From the NCBI GenBank assembly GCA_025455595.1, contig JALOMD010000535.1, positions 1-6,114 of the forward strand: DNA of 6,114 nucleotides, read 5' to 3'. The notes beneath the pieces were generated by a model. It saw only the letters and a program-made list of their open reading frames with translations. It ran no database searches and had not been told where the DNA came from. Source of the stretch: Cytophagales bacterium (GTDB lineage: Bacteria; Bacteroidota; Bacteroidia; Cytophagales; 172606-1). Below are positions 1-4,617 of the stretch, piece by piece; position 1 is the first letter of the stretch; every line of letters starts with the position of its first letter. Position numbers and translations under genes: made by a program.

Positions 1-8
1 AAAACGCC
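1..8. repeat. Right end of a hairpin repeat cut by the window edge
   Basis: The first eight bases, AAAACGCC, equal the right-hand end of the hairpin repeat found at 1216, 1817, 2529, 4858 and 6019. This is probably the tail of another copy just downstream of the minus-strand SIS-domain gene. Eight bases alone are weak evidence. Confidence 0.4.
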
Positions 9-102
9 AGTGAATTCCTGCCAACCGCTACCTCTACTGCCGCTGCCAATTGCCACTGCCCACTTTTGCCTGACCTCTTATCTCTGACTTCTGACCTAAC
101 AT
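9..102. repeat. Low-complexity intergenic words downstream of the SIS gene
   Basis: The spacer is built from short imperfectly repeated words: CTGCC/ACTGCC-type units at about 18-60 and TCTGACTTCTGACCT-type units at about 82-97. It resembles the word-ladder repeats seen elsewhere in the window, such as the AAGACCCAAGACTC words at 4909 and 5640. No gene is seen here. Confidence 0.4.
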
Positions 103-1113
103 TCAGTCTCTTCGGAAAAAGGGGAAACTGCCCACCGGCGGGCGGTTTTCGTTGTCACGAGCCAAGAAAAACGCCGCCCAGTCGAACAGGCAGACGGCGT
201 ACAGGCTTAAATCGAGCAGCGTGGTGCCGTGCGTCAATCTCACCTCGGCCACGCCGCCGGATGCCGGTACCACTTTTTGTCGCACGGTTTCCATGCACTG
301 CGTCGTCTCCGGCGAGTCGGCGGGAGTGGTCAGCAGCACGACCGTCGTGTGCGTCAGCGTGTCTTCCGGGTGCCGCCACGCCGACAGTTCGGCGCGGCCC
401 GGTTCAGGGAAAACGTTGACGTGGGCCAATTGCTGGCATTGGCGGCTTAGTTGCTGCTGAAAACGCCGCAAAACCGCCCCAAACGCAGCGTCAGCATAAA
501 CTACAGGCAACTTGCGACCAAGGCCTAACGCCAAGTTTTCGGCACCGTCTTGGATGAAATATTCGCGTTTGTCAAACAAAGCGACGGCTTGCTGCCATTC
601 GGCTGTCATGTTTTGGGAAAGTACGCCAAAACGCTGCAAAAGGGCACATAATTGGACAAGCAAATATGCAATGGGTGGCTGCGGAAAGTGCCCCAAGCCC
701 GGAACTTCCGCCACGGCCAAGACAGGGTTTCCGCCGCTTGCAGAAGTTGCGTTTTGGGCAAAATTCAGCAAAAACCCGCCGCCTGTCACACAAGCCAGCA
801 TCGCTCCGCGTTGCACCGCTTCTTTTGCCGCCTCGTTTGTCTCCACATCGTCGCCGCTGAAAGAGACGGCAATGACCAACGTATGCGGGCCGACAAACGC
901 GGGCAACCGGGAAGATTGCCAAACCGACACCGGCACCGCCGATTCGCGGACGGCCCAGCCAGCGACGATTTCGGCGGCTGTCGCCTCGTCGTCCGTCCCG
1001 ACCAGCACTACGTTTCGTATTTGTCGCGGCGGCATGGCCATCGGCTGTTGTTCGCACCAAGCCAAACCCCGCCGCAACTGTACCAGATAGCTTTCGAGGA
1101 AGGGTCGGGTCAT
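103..1113 (-). CDS. SIS-domain protein, divergent PGI/PMI-like (bifunctional phosphoglucose/phosphomannose isomerase family)
   Basis: A 336-residue protein with the two-SIS-domain layout and length of bifunctional phosphoglucose/phosphomannose isomerases (EC 5.3.1.9/5.3.1.8), which interconvert glucose-6-P or mannose-6-P with fructose-6-P in the cytoplasm. Supporting features are the sugar-phosphate loop SFSGDDVET (residues 84-92, family form SYSGNTEET), a VTGGGFLLNFAQ segment (109-120) where the family has TSGG.LLE.A, the PPIAYLLVQL helix (146-155), the VFPEPGRAEL segment (234-243) and a C-terminal YAVCLFDWAAFFLA helix. Several hallmark residues are missing: the first-domain GGSxIG loop reads GTDDEATA (39-46), and the NHNE active-site motif reads PGRAE (238-242). 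Family membership is fairly certain, but catalytic activity is doubtful; it may be a sugar-phosphate-binding or degenerate paralogue. It starts at ATG 1113, giving the usual N-terminal helix. It stands alone, divergent from yraN. Confidence 0.75.
   Translation of the reverse strand: MTRPFLESYLVQLRRGLAWCEQQPMAMPPRQIRNVVLVGTDDEATAAEIVAGWAVRESAVPVSVWQSSRLPAFVGPHTLVIAVSFSGDDVETNEAAKEAVQRGAMLACVTGGGFLLNFAQNATSASGGNPVLAVAEVPGLGHFPQPPIAYLLVQLCALLQRFGVLSQNMTAEWQQAVALFDKREYFIQDGAENLALGLGRKLPVVYADAAFGAVLRRFQQQLSRQCQQLAHVNVFPEPGRAELSAWRHPEDTLTHTTVVLLTTPADSPETTQCMETVRQKVVPASGGVAEVRLTHGTTLLDLSLYAVCLFDWAAFFLARDNENRPPVGSFPFFRRD
749..780. repeat. Partial intragenic match to the GCGTTTTGGGCAA hairpin repeat
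   Basis: Inside the SIS-domain gene, bases 749-765 read GCGTTTTGGGCAAAATT, which matches the left arm and loop of the intergenic hairpins. The right part (CAGCAAAAACCCGCC) matches only loosely. On the coding strand it encodes FLLNFAQNA. The protein still aligns with its family here, so this may be chance or a fossil copy. Confidence 0.3.
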
Positions 1114-1119
1114 GGGTTT

Positions 1120-1157
1120 GTGAGTGGTAAGTCGTGAGTGGTAAGTCGTAAGTAAGT
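1120..1157. repeat. Tandem 14-bp repeat in the start region of the SIS gene
   Basis: Two perfect tandem copies of GTGAGTGGTAAGTC (1120-1133 and 1134-1147) are followed by a degenerate GTAAGTAAGT run. They begin six bases upstream of the ATG of the minus-strand SIS gene, so they fill its leader. No Shine-Dalgarno sequence is visible there. The reverse complement gives GACTTACCACTCAC words, like the CACTACTCAAGACC words at 4923 and 2463. Confidence 0.6.
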
Positions 1158-1215
1158 GGCTACGTTTTTGCCAGTTGGGGTATAAAGGTTAGGTTTTTGA
1201 GATTTTGTTTAAAAA

Positions 1216-1245
1216 GCGTTTTGAGCAAAAATTGCCTAAAACGCC
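1216..1245. repeat. Interspersed hairpin repeat, copy 1
   Basis: An imperfect palindrome with arms GCGTTTTGAGCAA and TTGCCTAAAACGC, containing one G-T wobble and one mismatch. It lies in the spacer between the divergent SIS and yraN genes, where no terminator is expected, so it is better read as an interspersed repeat. It is the same family as the copies at 1817, 2529, 4858 and 6019. Confidence 0.75.
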
Positions 1246-1255
1246 ATAAAATACC

Positions 1256-1422
1256 CGTCATTGCGAGGCCCTGAGTAAAACGAAGGGCCGTGGCAATCTC
1301 GTTGTCACAGGCCCGGAGAACGGCTCTACCCGAGGCTCGCGTAACTCCCATGCCACGGCGTGGCAGGCGTGAGAGATTGCCCCGACGAGTCGGGATAGGC
1401 TTTCGCTTCGCTCGCAATGACG
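1256..1422. mobile_element. MITE-like palindromic element with CGTCATTGCGAG ends
   Basis: The 167-bp element has perfect 12-bp terminal inverted repeats, CGTCATTGCGAG (1256-1267) and CTCGCAATGACG (1411-1422). Internal inverted pairs are GGCAATCTC (1292-1300) with GAGATTGCC (1373-1381), TGCCACG-G-CGTGGCA (1351-1365) and CCCGAC-GA-GTCGGG (1381-1394). No open frame looks like a real protein. Repeats with these ends are known from many unrelated bacterial genomes as small non-autonomous, highly folded elements. The transposase that moves them is not visible here, and no clear target duplication is seen at the edges. Confidence 0.75.
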
Positions 1423-1432
1423 CTTCAACGAT

Positions 1433-1458
1433 AAACGCAAAACGTTAAACGTTAAACG
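1433..1458. repeat. AACGTT-word repeat before yraN
   Basis: AAACGCAAAACG is followed by GTTAAACGTTAAACG, ending right at the yraN start codon. On the other strand it reads as CGTTTAACGTTTAACG then TTTTGCGTTT. The same word series recurs at 1912-1930 (the end of the cvpA gene) and, shortened, at 1810-1820 after yraN. Confidence 0.6.
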
Positions 1459-1459
1459 A

Positions 1460-1810
1460 ATGTCCCGCACACGTTCCACCGGAAATCATGGCGAGCAACT
1501 GGCGGCCAACTTGCTGGAAGCCAAGGGATTTGTGATTGCCGAACGCAATTTCCGGCACCGTCGCGCCGAGGTTGACCTGATTGTGCGGCAAGACAAGCTG
1601 CTCGTTTTCGTGGAGGTGAAAACCCGTTCGGGCACGGATTTCGGCGAGCCGGAAACGTTTGTCACGCCCAACCAACGCCGCCTCATCCATTCCGCCGCCG
1701 ACGCGTACATCCACCAAACCGACTGGCTGCACGACATCCGCTTCGACATCATAGCCATCACCCTCGGCCACCCGCCCGACGTGCTGCACATTGAGGATGC
1801 GTTCTACTAA
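1460..1810 (+). CDS. yraN: YraN / UPF0102 family nuclease-like protein
   Basis: A 116-residue protein, the usual length for the UPF0102 (YraN) family, which has a restriction-endonuclease-like fold and no firmly settled role; links to DNA repair or Holliday-junction processing have been proposed from the fold. The family motifs are visible in order: GNHGEQLAANLLEAKGF (residues 8-24), ERNFRHRRAEVDLI (28-41), LVFVEVKTR (48-56) and RFDIIAI (94-100). D39 together with E52-V-K54 form the D...ExK core expected of this fold. ATG 1460 gives the canonical N-terminus, and no ribosome-binding site is seen, as is normal in Bacteroidota. The AACGTT-word repeat directly abuts the start codon. The gene is transcribed away from the SIS gene and towards cvpA. 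Confidence 0.92.
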   Translation: MSRTRSTGNHGEQLAANLLEAKGFVIAERNFRHRRAEVDLIVRQDKLLVFVEVKTRSGTDFGEPETFVTPNQRRLIHSAADAYIHQTDWLHDIRFDIIAITLGHPPDVLHIEDAFY

Positions 1811-1816
1811 CGTTTA

Positions 1817-1845
1817 GCGTTTTGGGCAATTCTTGCCCAAAACGC
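1817..1845. terminator. Perfect hairpin between convergent yraN and cvpA (hairpin repeat, copy 2)
   Basis: GCGTTTTGGGCAA (1817-1829), a 3-base TTC loop, and TTGCCCAAAACGC (1833-1845) form a perfect 13-bp stem seven bases after the yraN stop. T-rich sequence follows on the plus strand (1847-1861). It is well placed to end transcription of yraN and perhaps of cvpA from the other side. It is also the best-preserved copy of the interspersed hairpin family, so its terminator role is an inference from position and shape. Confidence 0.6.
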
Positions 1846-1849
1846 CTTT

Positions 1850-1892
1850 GATTCTGTTTTTCCTGTTAATCCTGTAAACCCTGATTCTGACA
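1850..1892. repeat. AATCCTGT-type word repeat
   Basis: The run GATTCTG, TTTTTCCTG, TTAATCCTG, TAAACCCTG, ATTCTGACA is an imperfect ladder of about 9-base units ending in CTG. It loosely resembles the right arm of the inverted repeat after the Crp/Fnr gene (3383-3414, AATCCTCAAATCCTACGAAT then CACGGTTCAGAC). The two may belong to one repeat family, but the similarity is weak. Confidence 0.45.
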
Positions 1893-1911
1893 AATACGCC
1901 AAGAACGGTAA

Positions 1912-1930
1912 ACGCAAAACGTTAAACGTT
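1912..1930. repeat. AACGTT-word repeat overlapping the cvpA stop codon
   Basis: Plus-strand TAAACGCAAAACGTTAAACG repeats the words found before yraN (1433-1458). On the minus strand it reads AACGTTTAACGTTTTGCG, so the last two codons (Asn-Val) and the TAA stop of the cvpA gene lie inside the repeat. Confidence 0.6.
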
Positions 1931-2455
1931 CCTGTCCAGCTTTTCCTTCATTTGTTGCCACAGTTCGCGGCCGCTGGGTAGCCAGTCGGAGGTCTTTTCG
2001 ATGACGGTCGGAGCCAGCGGCTGTACCACCGGATACACCACCGTGTCGCGGCGGGCATCGGCGGAAATGCGGATGCCGATGGAGGTGACCAACCAAATGA
2101 ATACGCTGGCTCCGAAGGCCCACAGCAAAAGCCCCACCGTGGCCCCGGCAATGCTGTCGAAACTGCCGATGAGGGTGTATTTCCACGAGTTGCGCAGCAT
2201 TTGCCCGAGTTTGTTCACCAAAAACACAATCGGGAAAAACAGCACCGAGAAGCCGATGTACGGCAGCACGCGGTCTGGCACGCCGCCCAAATACGGCGAT
2301 ATCCAAGCCATGCCCACGCCGAGCAACTGAAACCCGGCCACCACCGCAATCACAAATGCGGCAATGGCCACCAGCGACATCAGCAGGCCTTTGCGGTAGC
2401 CGCTGTAAGCCCCCCAAATCAGCGGCAGCAGCAGCACAATGTCTAAAGTCTTCAT
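1922..2455 (-). CDS. CvpA family integral membrane protein
   Basis: A 177-residue protein of the CvpA family (named for colicin V production), a small inner-membrane protein of unsettled mechanism linked to envelope stress and secretion. Four hydrophobic segments are visible, at about residues 4-18, 24-49, 64-82 and 100-125. They are joined by the typical N-terminal D5...G19-Y-R-K-G motif and the FDSIAGATVGLLLWAF motif (99-113) with D100, G104 and G108. The charged C-terminal tail (about 153-177) is probably cytoplasmic. ATG 2455 gives the expected MKTLDIVLL start. The gene converges with yraN and diverges from the Crp/Fnr gene. Its final codons lie in an interspersed repeat, so the tail sequence may have been remodelled. 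Confidence 0.88.
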   Translation of the reverse strand: MKTLDIVLLLPLIWGAYSGYRKGLLMSLVAIAAFVIAVVAGFQLLGVGMAWISPYLGGVPDRVLPYIGFSVLFFPIVFLVNKLGQMLRNSWKYTLIGSFDSIAGATVGLLLWAFGASVFIWLVTSIGIRISADARRDTVVYPVVQPLAPTVIEKTSDWLPSGRELWQQMKEKLDRNV

Positions 2456-2462
2456 GATCGGT

Positions 2463-2622
2463 CTTGAGTAGTGGGTCTTGGGCAGAGGGCATGGAGCTTA
2501 GAGCTTAGAGCATGGGGCATGGGGAAAAGCGTTTTAGGCAAATTTTGCTTAAAACGCCTTTTACTCATTGCTCTTTGCTTATTGCCCCCTGCCCCACGCC
2601 CTCTGCCCCATGCTCTCTGCTT
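2463..2622. repeat. Composite palindromic repeat, copy A (word arms around a hairpin)
   Basis: The left arm consists of plus-strand words (CTTGAGTAGTGGGTCTTGGG, then GGGCATGGAGC, TTAGAGC twice, GCATGGGGCATGGGG). Next comes the hairpin repeat (2529-2558), then a right arm of the complementary words (GCCCCCTGCCCC, ACGCCCTCTGCCCC, ATGCTC). The whole block is therefore a long imperfect palindrome of about 160 bp. It fills most of the divergent spacer between cvpA and the Crp/Fnr gene. A second block with the same order of parts is at 4815-4940. Confidence 0.75.
2529..2558. repeat. Interspersed hairpin repeat, copy 3
   Basis: GCGTTTTAGGCAAA and TTTGCTTAAAACGC arms around a short T/A-rich loop, with the stem extended on the outside by AAAA/TTTT (2525-2562). 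It sits between the divergent cvpA and Crp/Fnr genes, where a terminator would serve neither gene. This supports a repeat rather than a terminator reading. Confidence 0.75.
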
Positions 2623-2680
2623 TTTCAACGCCGAAATTTACATGAATCCGCGTACTTTGCACGAAACGAAAGCATGAAGC

Positions 2681-3316
2681 ATGGAATCGAATCTATTGAA
2701 CGGACTATTTGAGCCGGAGTTGCTGGCCGAAATAGAGAGAAACGCGAAACTGGTGTCCATCAAAGCCGACGATGCGCTGCTTGACATCGGGCAGGCCATC
2801 AAAGCCGTGCCGATTGTGGTGTCGGGTTGCCTGAAAGTGTCGCGCATGGACGAAGACGGCCGCGAGCTGCTGCTCTATTACATCACCCCCAACGAAAGCT
2901 GCGCCATGACGTTCACGTGCTGCTTGGAGCGGCACGCCAGCGAAATCAAGGCGGTGGCCGAAGAAGACACCACGCTGCTGGCCGTCCCGGTGACGGTGAT
3001 GGACGAGTGGCTGGTGAAATTTCCGTCGTGGAAGAACTTTGTGATGCGTACCGTCCGGGAGCGGTTTCAGGAATTGCTCAAAACCATTGACCAAATCGCC
3101 TTCCAAAAGCTGGACGAACGGCTGGTGCAATACCTCAAAGACAAGTCGGCGGCCACGGGCACGGCACTGATTCATTTGTCGCACGAACAGATTGCCAACG
3201 AACTGGCTACGTCGCGGGTGGTGGTGTCGCGGCTGCTGAAAAAGTTAGAGAACGAAAACAAACTGCTGCTTTACCGCCACCAAATCAAGCTGTTGCGCGG
3301 CTTGTTGGATGCTTGA
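2681..3316 (+). CDS. Crp/Fnr family transcriptional regulator with cysteine cluster
   Basis: A 211-residue cytoplasmic DNA-binding regulator of the Crp/Fnr family. An N-terminal cNMP-like beta-barrel (about residues 20-115) is followed by a dimerisation helix (about 115-150) and a winged helix-turn-helix (LSHEQIANELATSRVVVSRLLKKLE, 166-190). The barrel lacks the RxSxx cAMP-binding signature of true CRP. Instead it has cysteines at C50, C74, C80 and C81 (CAMTFTCCL, 74-82), with no N-terminal FNR-type Fe-S cluster. A thiol- or persulfide-sensing mode is an inference from these cysteines and from the sulfur-related genes downstream. ATG 2681 keeps the normal length; an ATG at 2673 is in another frame. 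Before the IS arrived it lay 186 bp upstream of the DUF2892 gene and may control that promoter. Confidence 0.9.
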   Translation: MESNLLNGLFEPELLAEIERNAKLVSIKADDALLDIGQAIKAVPIVVSGCLKVSRMDEDGRELLLYYITPNESCAMTFTCCLERHASEIKAVAEEDTTLLAVPVTVMDEWLVKFPSWKNFVMRTVRERFQELLKTIDQIAFQKLDERLVQYLKDKSAATGTALIHLSHEQIANELATSRVVVSRLLKKLENENKLLLYRHQIKLLRGLLDA

Positions 3317-3327
3317 GGAATTGCCAG

Positions 3328-3409
3328 AACCGTGATTCGTAGGATTCAAGGATTAACATGATTTACTTTCTTTAATCAAGGCAATCCTCAAATCCTACGA
3401 ATCACGGTT
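3328..3409. repeat. 27-bp inverted repeat after the Crp/Fnr gene
   Basis: The arms at 3328-3354 and 3383-3409 pair over 27 bp with only two mismatches; the first 19 bp (AACCGTGATTCGTAGGATT) are perfect. The loop is 28 bp. It starts 11 bases after the Crp/Fnr stop and could fold in the mRNA 3' end, but no U-tract follows, so a classical terminator is not evident. The right arm is the insertion target of the ISAs1-family element: the 9-bp target duplication begins inside it. Confidence 0.8.
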
Positions 3410-3413
3410 CAGA
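3405..3413. repeat. Left target-site duplication of the IS
   Basis: CGGTTCAGA occurs immediately outside both ends of the IS (3405-3413 and 4520-4528). A tenth shared base (C) makes the duplication 9 or 10 bp, depending on where the element is taken to begin. The size fits the ISAs1 family. Confidence 0.85.
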
Positions 3414-3427
3414 CAGGTTAAACGCAT

Positions 3428-3514
3428 TTAAAAATACTTGAGAACATTCGCGAGGTACTCGTCAGACCAACCGGCCATTTTTCTCCTATTTTTGATACTT
3501 TCTTTGTCTTGCCG
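3428..3514 (-). pseudogene. Out-of-frame C-terminal tail of the ISAs1 transposase
   Basis: In a different frame from the main transposase frame, the minus strand encodes RQDKESIKNRRKMAGW then SDEYLANVLKYF and a stop at 3428-3430. This is the typical ISAs1-family C-terminus (SIK.KR..AGW.DEYL..VL), and its stop overlaps the left inverted end, as in intact relatives. The tail is separated from the main frame because the segment that should join them (family form about GNAxENxAxxRRxALNLL) is missing. It is therefore no longer translated with the catalytic part. Confidence 0.75.
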
Positions 3515-4463
3515 AGCGGGTTCTTTGCCTGTCTTCCGCAAAGGTAACATCCAATTGCCAGTGCAAGCAGTTTTCGATGCTCCAATGCCGACGAACCAGA
3601 CTGTTGAACTCCTTGGGTCCAAGAGCCAGGCTGCTCAAATAAAAGCGAGACTCGGTAGTGATTTTCCCGTCGATTTCCCTTTTGGACTCGACCATGACAA
3701 TGCTTTTCAGATGCGACCAGCCAGCCAAACCGTCATAGAGTGCCAGGTTGTTCTCCACATGGCAGGTACGGGTCTCGATACGGCCACTGCCGAAGTCAAT
3801 GTGTTCACTGCAAGGCAGTTGCGAGCAGATCCGCTGCATTCTTTCACGGACTTGCTCATGGATCTGCTTGTTGTTTCCCTTCAAGGCCAGCAGGTAGTTG
3901 CCTCCTTTGTTGACAATCAGGTCGGCGTTCTTTTGCCGGCAGGCAATCGCATCAATGCTGACCAAACTGTCGGACAGGTCAAGGCTGCCGAGCAGTTCGG
4001 GGATGGCTGTTTTCTCGTTGGATTTGCTGTCCACCTTGGCTTGTCCCAACACCAGGCGATGCTCGGCCACCCAGGCACTGACCAGGCAAATGCCCGACTT
4101 TTTGTGGCCTGCCTTGGCCGTGCCGCAAAGCACCTTGCCGTCCACGCTGATGTGGGTGAGTTCTTTTTCAAGACAGGAAAGAATCTGTTTCGACCACCGG
4201 TGAAGAGACTCGGAAAACCGCTCTTTGTCCAGGAACCTGAACACACGGTTGAACGTGTCGTGCGAGGGAATCCCGTTGGGCAAGGCCAAAAAACTGCCCA
4301 AAAAACCGATCTTTTGGCGACCATACGTGGCAATTTCCTCGAAATCGTTGGCCCCACACACCACCGCACAGACCGAAATGGCCAAAATGTCAACCAATCG
4401 GTGCTTTTTCCGCCGATTCAGCCGGAAATCAGGCACCTCCCCGAAAAATTTGTCAAAGTCCAT
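3486..4463 (-). CDS. ISAs1-family transposase, C-terminally truncated by a deletion frameshift
   Basis: A 325-residue DDE transposase; intact family members are about 370 residues. It has the ISAs1 N-terminal domain (FFGEVPDFRLNRRKKHRLVDIL, from residue 6) and then the catalytic RNase-H-like domain. The likely DDE residues are D108 in ISVDGK, D171 in VSIDA and E297 in HWSIENCLHWQLDVTFAED. After TFAED the expected AENxAxxRRxALNLL segment is absent, and the frame runs out as RQRTRSARQRKYQK with a TAG at 3486-3488. The normal C-terminus persists in another frame (3428-3514). All three acidic residues remain, but the terminal helices are lost, so autonomous activity is doubtful. ATG 4463 is the family-typical start, 56 bp inside the right end. 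Confidence 0.88.
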   Translation of the reverse strand: MDFDKFFGEVPDFRLNRRKKHRLVDILAISVCAVVCGANDFEEIATYGRQKIGFLGSFLALPNGIPSHDTFNRVFRFLDKERFSESLHRWSKQILSCLEKELTHISVDGKVLCGTAKAGHKKSGICLVSAWVAEHRLVLGQAKVDSKSNEKTAIPELLGSLDLSDSLVSIDAIACRQKNADLIVNKGGNYLLALKGNNKQIHEQVRERMQRICSQLPCSEHIDFGSGRIETRTCHVENNLALYDGLAGWSHLKSIVMVESKREIDGKITTESRFYLSSLALGPKEFNSLVRRHWSIENCLHWQLDVTFAEDRQRTRSARQRKYQK

Positions 4464-4519
4464 CCGGCAAAGTTCCTGTTTTTGACTTTGCCTATCGTAA
4501 TTTTAATGCGTTCAACCTG

Positions 4520-4528
4520 CGGTTCAGA
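4520..4528. repeat. Right target-site duplication of the IS
   Basis: CGGTTCAGA directly follows the right end of the IS and is identical to 3405-3413. Joining across it restores a continuous spacer from the Crp/Fnr stop through the 27-bp inverted repeat to the DUF2892 promoter region. Confidence 0.85.
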
Positions 4529-4532
4529 CGAA

Positions 4533-4549
4533 TTGTAACTTTTGTAACT
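4533..4549. repeat. Direct repeat TTGTAACT upstream of the DUF2892 promoter
   Basis: TTGTAACT occurs at 4533-4540 and again at 4542-4549, one per 9 bp, directly upstream of a palindrome. It could be part of a regulator binding region. The TTTG at 4541-4544 is 27 bp from the -7 box, longer than the usual Bacteroidota spacing, so it is a poor -33 box. Confidence 0.4.
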
Positions 4550-4579
4550 GACACGGGCCTGCCCGGTGTCGTAGCTTTG
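4550..4579 (+). promoter_or_regulatory. Candidate promoter (-7 box TAGCTTTG) with upstream palindrome
   Basis: TAGCTTTG at 4572-4579 matches the Bacteroidota -7 consensus TAnnTTTG. Directly upstream, GACAC-GGGC (4550-4558) and GCCC-GGTGTC (4561-4570) form an imperfect palindrome with a one-base bulge, ending one base before the -7 box, which is where an operator would block or assist polymerase. An 8-bp inverted pair, TGTCGTAG (4567-4574) and CTACGACA (4610-4617), also brackets the leader and ends at the DUF2892 start codon. The -33 box is unclear. That the Crp/Fnr protein binds here is an inference. Confidence 0.5.
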
Positions 4580-4617
4580 TCGTGTAATCAATCACTCACC
4601 TTTAACTACCTACGACA

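Larger units (their letters stand above)
3414..4519 (-). mobile_element. ISAs1-family insertion sequence, complete ends, 1106 bp
   Basis: The element is bounded by inverted ends. The left end reads CAGGTTAAACGCATTTAAA (3414-3432) and the right end, reversed, reads CAGGTTGAACGCATTAAAA (4501-4519). They share 17 of 19 positions. Perfect 9-bp direct repeats CGGTTCAGA flank it. It carries one minus-strand transposase of the ISAs1 family (IS4-like DDE fold, PF13808/PF01609 type). It sits between the Crp/Fnr and DUF2892 genes in the arm of an older inverted repeat. The intact duplication and ends point to a fairly recent insertion, while the transposase has suffered an internal deletion. Confidence 0.9.

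Noticed and set aside
512..1137. Two overlapping plus-strand open frames of 160-190 codons
   Set aside because: They lie opposite the SIS-domain gene and read as basic, low-complexity products of its reverse strand; the minus-strand frame has family motifs.
1113..1459. A CRISPR array, suggested by the repeated words in the spacers
   Set aside because: Repeat units are short, adjacent and variable, with no regular unique spacers and no cas genes nearby.
1160..1479. Small minus-strand frames across the 1256-1422 element
   Set aside because: Their sequence comes entirely from the palindromic repeat, with no known protein similarity.
1866..2492. A 208-codon minus-strand frame overlapping the CvpA gene
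   Set aside because: It is another frame of the same strand, rich in His, Arg and Ala, with no membrane pattern. The 1922-2455 frame has the CvpA motifs and hydrophobic segments.
2471..2712. Two plus-strand frames of about 67 codons before the Crp/Fnr gene
   Set aside because: They are translations of the composite repeat (runs of Leu, Pro, Cys and Ala from the word ladder).
3438..4538. A 366-codon open frame on the plus strand across the IS
   Set aside because: It is antisense to the transposase, which has clear ISAs1-family motifs and DDE residues. The plus-strand frame has no recognisable domain and crosses the right end of the IS.
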